From Pseudohongiella acticola (GTDB lineage Bacteria > Pseudomonadota > Gammaproteobacteria > Pseudomonadales > Pseudohongiellaceae), in contig NZ_MASR01000001.1 in the NCBI RefSeq assembly GCF_001758195.1, positions 434,001 to 498,000 on the forward strand: 64,000 bases of DNA. The letters are read 5' to 3'. The translations under genes were made by a program, and so were the position numbers. Within the stretch, counting starts at the first letter, position 1. Each line of letters begins with the position of its first letter. Positions 1-7,693 of this stretch are shown here, one piece after another. The notes beneath the pieces are model-generated. The model was given only the letters and a program-made list of their open reading frames with translations, was not told the DNA's origin and did no database searches.

Positions 1-258
1 GGCACGAATCGCTGCCATTGAACTCATCAGGTTACCGCGCTCAAACGCCAGCGTGTAAGGCAGTCCCAGCTCTTCCATCAACCAGACCAGACGCTCTGAG
101 CGGCGGCCTTCCAGGTGATAGATAGTAAACTCGGGCATCTCCATGGCAGCGCCCTGCGCCGACACGTCAGATGGTGCCAATGCTGCCAGACCGGCTACGC
201 CGACACTCAGCAGACCTGCGAGAATCAATGACCTTGTTGTTTTGCGATTGCTTTGCAT
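1..258 (-). CDS. Exported glutathione S-transferase-like protein, N-terminal part (runs off the left edge)
   Basis: Eighty-six codons are visible before the window ends. Residues 1 to about 35 form a signal peptide: basic start (MQSNRKTTRS), hydrophobic core, then an Ala-rich stretch ending near VSAQG. From about residue 42 the sequence (FTIYHLEGRRSERLVWLMEE) matches the start of a GST thioredoxin fold, with an S-E-R segment where GSTs carry the catalytic Ser/Tyr and an L-M-E-E-L-G-L-P-Y helix-strand. The ATG at 258 has GGAG about seven bases upstream on the minus strand. GSTs are normally cytosolic, so the leader is unusual; an internal start at the MEMPEF codons would give a normal cytosolic GST. 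The C-terminal half is outside the window, so substrate cannot be inferred. It lies 111 bp downstream of the GNAT gene on the same strand. Confidence 0.75.
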   Translation of the reverse strand, partial: MQSNRKTTRSLILAGLLSVGVAGLAALAPSDVSAQGAAMEMPEFTIYHLEGRRSERLVWLMEELGLPYTLAFERGNLMSSMAAIRA

Positions 259-369
259 CTTGGTGCTCCGATTTTTTGCGTTTTTATGGGTGTCAGGTTG
301 CCCGGACCACTGTCACGGACAATCCAAAAGTGCAACGTGTATCCTAGCCCACTCGATGTCAAGATACCA

Positions 370-939
370 TCAAGTTGCCTGGCCCTCCGTCGATTCGGCA
401 AACGCTGCCAGTGAGGCCAGCGCGTCCCCGGTCAGGCGTTGCACCGTCCACTCATCCATGGGCTCGGCGCCAATGGAACGATAGAAGTCAATTGCCGGTG
501 TATTCCAGTCCAGCACTGACCATTCCAGCCGACCACATTGCCGGTCCCGGGTGATCCCGGCGAGATGGCTCAACAGTGCCTTGCCGATGCCTTTGCCGCG
601 CATGTCCTCCTGCACATACAGATCTTCCAGGTAGATACCGGGGCGACCGAGAAAGGTTGAGAAATTGTGGAAAAACAACGCAAAGCCCACCGCCTTCTGT
701 TCCCATTCGGCGATAATCACTTCTGCCACCGGGTGTTTGCCAAACAGATACTCACTGAACAGCGCCTCGGTCGCCACAACTTCGTGTAGCAGCTTTTCGT
801 AGATGGCCAGTTCACGCACAAAACCCAGAATAACGGGCACGTCATCGATTTCTGCTGGCCGGATGGTCAGTTTTTCATTAATTTTTTTCACGTTTTCAGG
901 CTCTCTTACAGGTACAGTCGTAGTAATAGCAACAACCAT
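370..939 (-). CDS. GNAT family N-acetyltransferase (diamine/thialysine acetyltransferase-like)
   Basis: A single GNAT domain of about 165 residues. The core begins at KLTIRPAEIDDV and includes YLEDLYVQEDMRGKGIG, which holds the acetyl-CoA pyrophosphate-binding motif (R-G-K-G-I-G), followed by the LEWSVLDWNTPAIDFYRSIGA segment typical of SSAT-like enzymes. Such proteins acetylate amines using acetyl-CoA. The ATG at 939 begins only 9 bp after the stop of the ABC exporter, so it is probably the last gene of the FAAL/ACP/exporter operon. A GTG at 891 (VKKINEKL) is an alternative start that would remove a poorly conserved 16-residue head. Whether it acts on the exported product or is a generic polyamine acetyltransferase cannot be told from sequence. 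Confidence 0.85.
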   Translation of the reverse strand: MVVAITTTVPVREPENVKKINEKLTIRPAEIDDVPVILGFVRELAIYEKLLHEVVATEALFSEYLFGKHPVAEVIIAEWEQKAVGFALFFHNFSTFLGRPGIYLEDLYVQEDMRGKGIGKALLSHLAGITRDRQCGRLEWSVLDWNTPAIDFYRSIGAEPMDEWTVQRLTGDALASLAAFAESTEGQAT

Positions 940-948
940 ACCACGACT

Positions 949-3021
949 TTAACCAAGACGGATTATACGATCAGCAATCTCCAGCGGGGCCGGGCGATGC
1001 GTGACAAAGACGATGGTGGCATCAAGCTTTCGCAACTGCTGCAGTATCCTGGCCTCGGTGTCAGCATCCAGATTGGCCGTGGCTTCGTCGAGAAAAACAA
1101 ACGGCGCCTGTTTGTAGAATGCTCTGGCCAACAAAATGCGCTGGCACTGACCGGCAGACATCATGGAGCCCATGTCGCCAATCAGGCTGTTGTACCCCAT
1201 GGGCAGTCGGCTGATCAGATCAGATATGTCTGCCATGTCGGCCACACGTGCCAACCGGTCCTGGTCAACACGTTCAGCAAACAACGTTATATTATCGGCT
1301 ATGGAACCCGAGAGAAGCTGATCGCCCTGTAGTACACCAGCACAGCTATCACGGAACTGGCGCAAACCCAGTTGCCGAATATCAGTACCATCGACACTGA
1401 TCGTGCCCGCGTTCGCTGGCAGCAATCCGGCCATGAGTTTCATTAAAGTCGATTTGCCACAACCGGACGGGCCAGCGATTGCAATAAGCTCGCCAGGCCG
1501 AATAGCGACAGACAAATCGCTAAACACGAATTCTTCGGTCCCGGGATAGGCATAACTGACGCCGCACAAACGCAACTCTCCATCCAGTGGCCGACGCACA
1601 ACCGGCAACTGCAAGGTGTCAATTTCTTTCTCAGTGCAGGTAATATCCGAGACTCGTTCCAGCTGCAGCCTTACCAGGCGGATCTGTACCAGCTTTTCTA
1701 CAAAGGAACGGATAGAGGCTGAAAAATTTCCCTTCAATGCGATAAAGGCGGTCAGAAACCCGAGTGTAATCTCACCACCGAGCACCAGTCGCGCAGCGAG
1801 ATAGATTACCAGAATATTTTCCAGCGCAAACAGCAAGCCATAAACGGCGTCCAGGCCGATGGTAAACCGAGTTAACGCAACCTGAGCGTTAATCTGTTCT
1901 GCATATGCATTACGCCAAAGGGTCATTCGTTGCAGTTCACGACAATAAAATTTTATGATTTCAATTGTGCGCATATTTTCCATCAGGCTAGTGCTGGTTT
2001 TTGCTTCCGCCACAATAATCTGTTCCTGCATCGCTTGAATCTTCGGAACAAGGACCAGTTTTAGCACCGTAACCACACCAACAAACACTAATACCACCAG
2101 TGCCAGCATTGCGCTAAAATAGAGCATAACGGCAAGGGTAATCAGCGCGAACACACCATCCAGCACAACTGTTATCAGGTCTTCGGTGATGATGCGACGA
2201 ATTTCCCGAACCGAACCAAATCGGGACACCAGGTCACCGACATGGCGTCTGCCAAAAAAGTCCACTGGCAAACTCAGCAAATGCTGAAAAACGTTGCCAG
2301 CCATTTGAAAGCCTAGCTGGTTAGAAAAATACAATTGCGCTGTTGAACGTGCAAACGTCATGGCAACACTACATAAGGCAAGCATAAAAAATCCGGTAGC
2401 CAGAACTGCTATGATATCCCGGTCCTGCTTTGCTACACCTTCATCGATAACCAGTTGCATATAGAAAGCACTACCAATGGACGCCAATTGTAGAAACAAT
2501 GACAACATCAGCAACTGCCCAATGGTCCGATAAAAGCCGGGATACGTCCGAAAAAGATCAGTTAATCGCGACCGCAGCGTATGCGTTCTGGCAGCGAACT
2601 CAAGACCGGGAACCATTTCCAGAGCAATGCCCGTGAAATGACGGCTCGTTTCCGCCAATGTATAGCGGCGTACTCCAACCGCAGGATCATGGATATCCAG
2701 GCCTTTACGAGTGACACGTTTGAGAACCACAAAATGCGTCATGTCCCAGTGCAATATCGCTGGTAACTGTAAATGGCGCAGATCGTTGAGCTCCAGTTTC
2801 AGTGGCCTCGGGTCGAGCTGCAACCGACGCGCAATACTCATGATCTCTGAAAGGTTAGCTCCCCGACTCGACACCGTAAAATCTCGACGCAGACTATTTA
2901 GATCCGTTCGGTAGCCAAAGTAAGAGGCTATCATCGCGACACACGCCAACCCGCACTCTGTTCGCTCAGCTTGCAGTACCACTGGGAGGGTTCTGCCCCT
3001 ATCAAACAATTGCCTGATCAT
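949..3021 (-). CDS. Peptidase-containing ABC exporter (C39 protease, membrane and ATPase domains; CvaB/RaxB type)
   Basis: About 690 residues in three parts. An N-terminal C39 peptidase (about 1-125) has an apparently complete catalytic set: Gln17, Cys23 in T-E-C-G-L-A-C, His96 in T-H-F-V-V-L and Asp112 in H-D-P-A. A six-helix exporter membrane domain follows (about 150-430), then an ATPase with Walker A (GPSGCGKST), Walker B (FVFLDEATANLD) and an H-loop (VTHRP). The signature is MSAGQ rather than LSGGQ. Family members cut double-glycine leaders from peptides and export them through HlyD and TolC-like partners. The ATG at 3021 overlaps the hlyD stop as ATGA, indicating translational coupling; a longer reading from 3066 would intrude into hlyD. 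No double-glycine precursor was found nearby. Confidence 0.93.
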   Translation of the reverse strand: MIRQLFDRGRTLPVVLQAERTECGLACVAMIASYFGYRTDLNSLRRDFTVSSRGANLSEIMSIARRLQLDPRPLKLELNDLRHLQLPAILHWDMTHFVVLKRVTRKGLDIHDPAVGVRRYTLAETSRHFTGIALEMVPGLEFAARTHTLRSRLTDLFRTYPGFYRTIGQLLMLSLFLQLASIGSAFYMQLVIDEGVAKQDRDIIAVLATGFFMLALCSVAMTFARSTAQLYFSNQLGFQMAGNVFQHLLSLPVDFFGRRHVGDLVSRFGSVREIRRIITEDLITVVLDGVFALITLAVMLYFSAMLALVVLVFVGVVTVLKLVLVPKIQAMQEQIIVAEAKTSTSLMENMRTIEIIKFYCRELQRMTLWRNAYAEQINAQVALTRFTIGLDAVYGLLFALENILVIYLAARLVLGGEITLGFLTAFIALKGNFSASIRSFVEKLVQIRLVRLQLERVSDITCTEKEIDTLQLPVVRRPLDGELRLCGVSYAYPGTEEFVFSDLSVAIRPGELIAIAGPSGCGKSTLMKLMAGLLPANAGTISVDGTDIRQLGLRQFRDSCAGVLQGDQLLSGSIADNITLFAERVDQDRLARVADMADISDLISRLPMGYNSLIGDMGSMMSAGQCQRILLARAFYKQAPFVFLDEATANLDADTEARILQQLRKLDATIVFVTHRPAPLEIADRIIRLG

Positions 3022-4262
3022 AACCTTCTCGTGACCCCGCGTAGTGGAGACGTGAGTTTTTCCCACACAGTCTGTTCGCCTGTCACTATATCAGCGGAGA
3101 ACTGCAGGCCAGGCCTGAAACGCTGTGTTGATTCTGACGAAGGCCCCTGGTCTGCAATATGTGCCTTAACCAGGTAAACCGGTTCACGAACATCCACAGG
3201 AAACAGAAACTCTCGTGGGTCCATGACTGAATCTGCAACACTGGTGATTTGTGCCGAGAAGCTGCCATAAGTCTGGTAGGGATACGCATCATAGGAGATC
3301 ATTACAGGTGTTTCTTTGCCGACATTAGCAAGAGCTCTAGACGGTAAATAGAGCAAGGCCTCGAGCTTTGTGTCAGGGTCAAGCAATGTCACCAGCGGTT
3401 CACCGGGATCAACTACATCCCCCTCTCGCAACACGAAATTGCTGACAATGCCATCTCGTGTGGCGGTAATAGTGAAACTGCGCTGGAAATGTAGCTCATG
3501 TTGACGAGCCCGCAACTTCGATATCGCGTTATCCAATACAAGATGTTCCTCCTGAGCAAGTAGCGGTATTATCAACAGTTGCTGTTCCGCTTCAGCCATA
3601 GCCTGGCGATGCTGTTCAATAGCCAGATCACCCGCTTTTACCTGCTGCTGCAACTGATAGAGTGTTGACGCAGACTGGCGGAAGGTACGTTCTGAGATAG
3701 TACTGGCCCGGTGGAGTTTATCGCTTGCCTGAAAATCCTGTTCGGAAAGCTGAACGCGGAGCTGTCGAATACCCTGCTCTTCTTTAAGCAGGTTCAGCGT
3801 ATTTTGCATGCCAAGAAGTTGGATGCGAATTTTCTGCAGCTGCGCATCAAACCTTTCTGTCAAGACAACTTTTCGATGCTTCAATTGATTCAGCTGAGTT
3901 TCTGTTTGCTGCAATGCCTGGTCCGGCATTCGCTGACCATATTGGTCGTGATGCGTACCGGCCAGTGTAGCCAGAATATCTCCAGCGCTCACGATGTCAC
4001 CGTCTTTGACAGCAACGTCTGTCACTATTCCGGATTTCCCGCCATATACCTTGACCTCGCCGCCATTCGCAGTCAGAACACCACGAACCTGCTGTGTCTG
4101 CTTTATTTCAGCAGTACATATAAAGGCCAGAAAACCGACAAATACCAACAGAAGAAACGAAACCATTAAACGAACCGTTAATGGTTGATAGAAAATAGCT
4201 TCACCAAACTGGGCACCTTGCTGTGCGTACAGAATTTCAGTACGGAATAACTTTTCATTCAT
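3018..4262 (-). CDS. HlyD-family periplasmic adaptor of the exporter
   Basis: About 414 residues. A short cytoplasmic head (MNEKLFRTEILYAQQG) is followed by one membrane segment (about 31-50), a first half-lipoyl/beta-barrel stretch (VYGGKSGIVTDVAVKDGDIV), a long Gln- and Leu-rich coiled coil (about 105-265), the second half-lipoyl stretch (FTITATRDGIVSNFVLREGD) and a C-terminal barrel. This is the layout of adaptors that link an inner-membrane ABC exporter to an outer-membrane TolC channel; no TolC gene is in the window. The ATG at 4262 lies 1 bp after the acyltransferase stop. A TTG at 4280 would overlap that gene and is less likely. The 3' end overlaps the exporter gene by 4 bp. Confidence 0.93.
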   Translation of the reverse strand: MNEKLFRTEILYAQQGAQFGEAIFYQPLTVRLMVSFLLLVFVGFLAFICTAEIKQTQQVRGVLTANGGEVKVYGGKSGIVTDVAVKDGDIVSAGDILATLAGTHHDQYGQRMPDQALQQTETQLNQLKHRKVVLTERFDAQLQKIRIQLLGMQNTLNLLKEEQGIRQLRVQLSEQDFQASDKLHRASTISERTFRQSASTLYQLQQQVKAGDLAIEQHRQAMAEAEQQLLIIPLLAQEEHLVLDNAISKLRARQHELHFQRSFTITATRDGIVSNFVLREGDVVDPGEPLVTLLDPDTKLEALLYLPSRALANVGKETPVMISYDAYPYQTYGSFSAQITSVADSVMDPREFLFPVDVREPVYLVKAHIADQGPSSESTQRFRPGLQFSADIVTGEQTVWEKLTSPLRGVTRRL

Positions 4263-4263
4263 A

Positions 4264-5475
4264 TCAACAAGCGGCCTCAAAGTATGCGGGTAAATTGCTG
4301 AGATATTTCCATTGCGCCGGCCATCTACTGATCCAGTTCTCTGCCAGTGCCACCAGTGCCTGGGTTATTCGCTCCGTTGCCTGTTGCAGGTCTTCGTCTG
4401 GCCAAACACTGGCATCGATTACCGGTGCCATTTCAATGCAGTTTCGACCATGGTGCTCATAACAAACGAAGGGATAGATTGGACTCCGACCAAGTATCGC
4501 CAATAGTGCCGGCCCCTTGACAAACTTTGAGCGACGCCCGAAGAAATTGACCGTCACTGTACTGCCAAAGTCTTCCTTCAAATCAAATAGAGTCGCCAGG
4601 GTATGACGCCCTCGCCGCAATGCACTGACAATTGTGGTCGACGTATTTTGATGATGATAAATTACCTGATGAGCAACGCGATCGGCGGAGAAGTTCTGCA
4701 TGCCATGATCGGAGCCTGGCTCGCGTCGCAATGAAATCGCAGCCCGCCCTGCATCAGAGACTGATGACAGTGCCCGAAATCCACCAAAAAAATCTCCCAT
4801 ATGAATAGTCACGAGGACACGCGAACCAGCATTATTCTGTATCGCTTGCTGGTAATCGGCCTTGTCTGGCCAATAAAAACGCTCTAGATAACGGCTGCTC
4901 TCGTGTCTGTTCTCCAGATGTATCAGGCGTCGCGCATAATTTAAGTGATACCAGAATGTGTATTCACGCCAAATCGATCTGACTCGAGACTCTGGCTCAT
5001 GTAAAAGACAGGCCATCACTGTACGCTGAGTGTTCATGAATTCGCCATACCTGCCCTGCTGTTGAAAGTACAACTTTGCCCAGGACAGCATCGAAAAAAT
5101 TGTGCGTTTATGGTTATCCCTGAGCCCGGATTTCATGCAAGACCTCAAAATTGAGCTGACTTTCACTTCGGCGCGCTCAAAAAATGACATGTGAAGCTGA
5201 GCGTCAGTGAGTGTCTCTATTAATGACAATAGTAACTCGCATTGAAGTCGGGCTCCGTCGCTTGAACAGTCACGCACTGCCAGTGTCAACCCAGCCTCCG
5301 AACGCACCACCCAGACACCAATATCCGTAGTTGAATGCTTGCGCATAACGTCAATGACAAAGTACTCACTACTCGATGCCATTACTTCCTCAAGAATTTC
5401 ACGCAACAATAGCAAGGTCTGCTTACTGTTGGCTTTTTCAGTTGCGCTTTGGACTCTTTCGTCAAACGTAGGCAT
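4264..5475 (-). CDS. LpxL/HtrB-like acyltransferase with an altered catalytic motif
   Basis: 403 residues. The C-terminal 190 residues resemble late lipid A acyltransferases: a strand running into IHMGDFFGG (His225), the FFGRRSKFVKGPALLAILG block that in LpxL binds the acyl donor, then IYPFVCYEH. LpxL enzymes use H-x4-E; here the acidic position is Phe230, and Asp228 is the nearest acid. The first 200 residues match nothing I recognise and replace the LpxL membrane anchor. It begins 4 bp after the ACP stop and ends 1 bp before hlyD, so an acyl-ACP made by the upstream ligase is the likely donor. Acceptor unknown. The missing Glu means activity is uncertain, or the enzyme has a shifted mechanism. 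Confidence 0.75.
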   Translation of the reverse strand: MPTFDERVQSATEKANSKQTLLLLREILEEVMASSSEYFVIDVMRKHSTTDIGVWVVRSEAGLTLAVRDCSSDGARLQCELLLSLIETLTDAQLHMSFFERAEVKVSSILRSCMKSGLRDNHKRTIFSMLSWAKLYFQQQGRYGEFMNTQRTVMACLLHEPESRVRSIWREYTFWYHLNYARRLIHLENRHESSRYLERFYWPDKADYQQAIQNNAGSRVLVTIHMGDFFGGFRALSSVSDAGRAAISLRREPGSDHGMQNFSADRVAHQVIYHHQNTSTTIVSALRRGRHTLATLFDLKEDFGSTVTVNFFGRRSKFVKGPALLAILGRSPIYPFVCYEHHGRNCIEMAPVIDASVWPDEDLQQATERITQALVALAENWISRWPAQWKYLSNLPAYFEAAC

Positions 5476-5479
5476 GTAA

Positions 5480-5791
5480 CTAATTTTCCTGACAGTCTAC
5501 GTTCTCACAGTCACGCGCCGTTCCCAACGCTTCCATTGGAATGGACAACTCTGTGGAAAAAAGAGCGATCAGGTCGCCAACTTTCTCCAACTCAGAAAGA
5601 CGTTCTTCATCTACATCCAATTGGTAGAAGCTTTCCAGCTGATACACAATCTCCACCAGTTTCAGCGAATCCAACCCTAATTCTGCCAGAGGTTGTTGGA
5701 CTGACAGTAGAGATGTATCCCCGGTAATCCCCTTTGCTTTCGAAATTTCAAAAGACACTTTTTGCCATACGTCATTATCGTATTCCTTCAT
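5480..5791 (-). CDS. Stand-alone acyl carrier protein
   Basis: 103 residues with the carrier-protein signature L-G-L-D-S-L-K; Ser42 should carry 4'-phosphopantetheine. The fold continues with LVEIVYQLESFYQLDVDEE, the helix II-III region of type II ACPs. The ATG at 5791 has a very strong ribosome site (AAGGAGG, 5 bases upstream) and overlaps the ligase stop as ATGA. A longer reading from 5839 has no such site. The C-terminal tail after about residue 85 is acidic, with two Cys. Placed directly after a fatty-acyl-AMP ligase, it is the natural acceptor of the activated acyl group, and the next gene is an acyltransferase that could unload it. Confidence 0.92.
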   Translation of the reverse strand: MKEYDNDVWQKVSFEISKAKGITGDTSLLSVQQPLAELGLDSLKLVEIVYQLESFYQLDVDEERLSELEKVGDLIALFSTELSIPMEALGTARDCENVDCQEN

Positions 5792-7428
5792 CTTTTCCTC
5801 CTTACCTGCTTCACTCGTGTCAGATATATATCCGGACACAGATGCCTTCTAATTTTGCCGCTACTGGTCAGCGGCAATGTGTTTGCAGGCAATACACAAA
5901 CATCATCGGGCACGACATCAATCGCGGCAACCACAACGGCGGTAGCGCGAGACGCCAGTTTCTGGTCGGAGAGTGAATTTTCACATTCGCCTTTCGTTGT
6001 GCTTTTCTTTGCTCTTTCCAGGATAACAACAAGGCCCCCGCTGTCGGGTTCATTCGTCTCGAATGCAACACATCGTGAAATTATCTGAGCACTAAGTTCA
6101 CGCTTCATTTCGGCCTCTATATCTTCTGCATGAATACTGCGCCCTCGTCGTTTGATGACGGTCTTGTACCTGCCCAGCAGGAACAGCTTCCTGTTCCGAA
6201 TGAACCCACGATCGCCAGTTCTGCAATAGTATTTCCCGTACTCTCTGATACGATTAAAGGTCTTTCTGCTGGCAACTGAATCCCCATAGTACGAGGAAGC
6301 CACAGAAGGAGAGCTAATACAGACTTCACCGATCTCTCCTTCGGCTACTTTCCGACCGGTGTTTCGATTGACGATAATGATTGAGGTATCTGGCTCTGGT
6401 CTCCCCAGACACACGCTGGCACTGATATTTTCAGCCTGAACCGGAGATTGTATCGAGATGCCGTGTTGACCACTGACGAACAGGGTCGATTCAGCAAGTC
6501 CATAACAGGGAAAAAACGATGCAGGTTCGAAAGCGATTGTTGAAAATTTTTGTGCAAATTTTCTGAGCGATTCGGGCCTTATTTTTTCAGCACCACAGTA
6601 CGCCAGACGCCATTTCTTCAGCGACAGATCGGCCAGTTCGTGCTCGCTTATTCTGGCTGCCGCCAATTCAAATGCGAAGTCAGGACCGCCACTAAGGGTC
6701 CCGCCAAACTGCGACATTGCACGCAACCACCTGACCGGATTGGCCAAAAAATCGACAGGACTGATAAAGTAGTTATGCAACCCTGCATACAGAGGTTCTA
6801 TCACATGTCCGATTAGTCCCATATCATGATGAAACGGCAGCCAGGACACACCAATATCATTCTCGTTGCATGTAAACGCTTTTTGAATCTGGGCCGCATT
6901 GTGCATGACATTGTCGTGGCTGATGACAATCCCTTTGGGTGACGAAGTAGAGCCGGAGGTATACTGAATAAATGCGGTATCGCTACCCGAAAACGTCGGC
7001 CTCTTATATATTTCACCGCGACTGCGGATTTCATCAACCAACAGTACCTGGACCCCGCTGCTTGTCATCGCCTCTGGCAATATACCCGCACGGCGGGAAG
7101 TGGTAACGACAGCGAACGCGTTACAGGCACTGATCAGTCTGTCCAGTCCATTACGGGCCCGTGTAATGGGCACCGGCCATGCGCCAGCAGCTATGCAGGC
7201 AAAAAAGGCAACAATGAACGTCGGCCCATGCGGGCAATACAACAGAACAGGTCTACCCGCGCATTGCTTACTTTGCAGCACAGCAGCAAACATGATTGCT
7301 TGCTCATACACATCCCGGAAACTCAGGGTTGAAATGATTTTTGAATTTCGATCCAGAAAGGAATACACCGGTCTATTCGCATCTATAACCGCCCTGTTTT
7401 CCAGAAGGTCCAGCAAAGTGCCATCCAT
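5788..7428 (-). CDS. Fatty-acyl-AMP ligase (FAAL)
   Basis: About 546 residues of the ANL superfamily. Motifs: P-loop YTSGSTSSPKG (156-166), LPFHHDMGLIG (197-207, the FAAL/FACL H-H-D-M-G-L block), CYGLAEST and YCRTGDRGF. The HHDMG and FPCYGLAE forms are characteristic of FAALs, which make acyl-adenylates and load them on carrier proteins rather than CoA. The ATG at 7428 (MDGTLLDLLEN) has GGTGG upstream; reading from 7500 adds a basic head with no support. First gene of the operon; its stop overlaps the ACP start by 4 bp. The FAAL-specific insertion that blocks CoA use was not verified here, so the ligase/CoA distinction rests on motifs and the ACP neighbour. Confidence 0.92.
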   Translation of the reverse strand: MDGTLLDLLENRAVIDANRPVYSFLDRNSKIISTLSFRDVYEQAIMFAAVLQSKQCAGRPVLLYCPHGPTFIVAFFACIAAGAWPVPITRARNGLDRLISACNAFAVVTTSRRAGILPEAMTSSGVQVLLVDEIRSRGEIYKRPTFSGSDTAFIQYTSGSTSSPKGIVISHDNVMHNAAQIQKAFTCNENDIGVSWLPFHHDMGLIGHVIEPLYAGLHNYFISPVDFLANPVRWLRAMSQFGGTLSGGPDFAFELAAARISEHELADLSLKKWRLAYCGAEKIRPESLRKFAQKFSTIAFEPASFFPCYGLAESTLFVSGQHGISIQSPVQAENISASVCLGRPEPDTSIIIVNRNTGRKVAEGEIGEVCISSPSVASSYYGDSVASRKTFNRIREYGKYYCRTGDRGFIRNRKLFLLGRYKTVIKRRGRSIHAEDIEAEMKRELSAQIISRCVAFETNEPDSGGLVVILERAKKSTTKGECENSLSDQKLASRATAVVVAAIDVVPDDVCVLPANTLPLTSSGKIRRHLCPDIYLTRVKQVRRKR

Positions 7429-7693
7429 GGCAACACCACCCTTGAGTTTTTGAAACGTCCGGTATGTATTTAGCGGATTTGAACGCCTTCGTTTTGGCAA
7501 TCAAACGCACAAAAACGAATCTGTGAGCCAGCGCACAACTCCGACAAAAAGTCCCGGTAATGAGCAAAATACCCACGCAAAAAAGCTATTTTTGCTGTAA
7601 AAAGCACAACACGTTGCTGGGCGAAGCCTTCATCGACAGACAGGGAGCAGCACCGGCAAGTAGGACATACCGCAATCATCAGGGAACGATGTC
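7429..7693. promoter_or_regulatory. Divergent intergenic region between the FAAL operon and the diiron oxygenase
   Basis: 265 bp separate the FAAL start from the oxygenase start and must hold both promoters if the units are divergently expressed. I see no convincing -35/-10 pair. A minus-strand reading frame at 7679-7470 (69 codons) fills most of it, ending 41 bp before FAAL. It starts with a Cys-rich head (CPTCRCC) but has no ribosome site and no classical double-glycine leader, so I do not call it a gene. The oxygenase start at 7694 has AGGGA eight bases upstream. Confidence 0.4.

Noticed and set aside
143-484. 113-codon plus-strand reading frame
   Set aside because: It runs antisense through the GST start, the intergenic gap and the end of the GNAT gene; no ribosome site and no recognisable protein.
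7470-7679. 69-codon minus-strand frame as the exporter's precursor peptide
   Set aside because: No ribosome site and no Gly-Gly leader pattern; kept only as a note in the findings.
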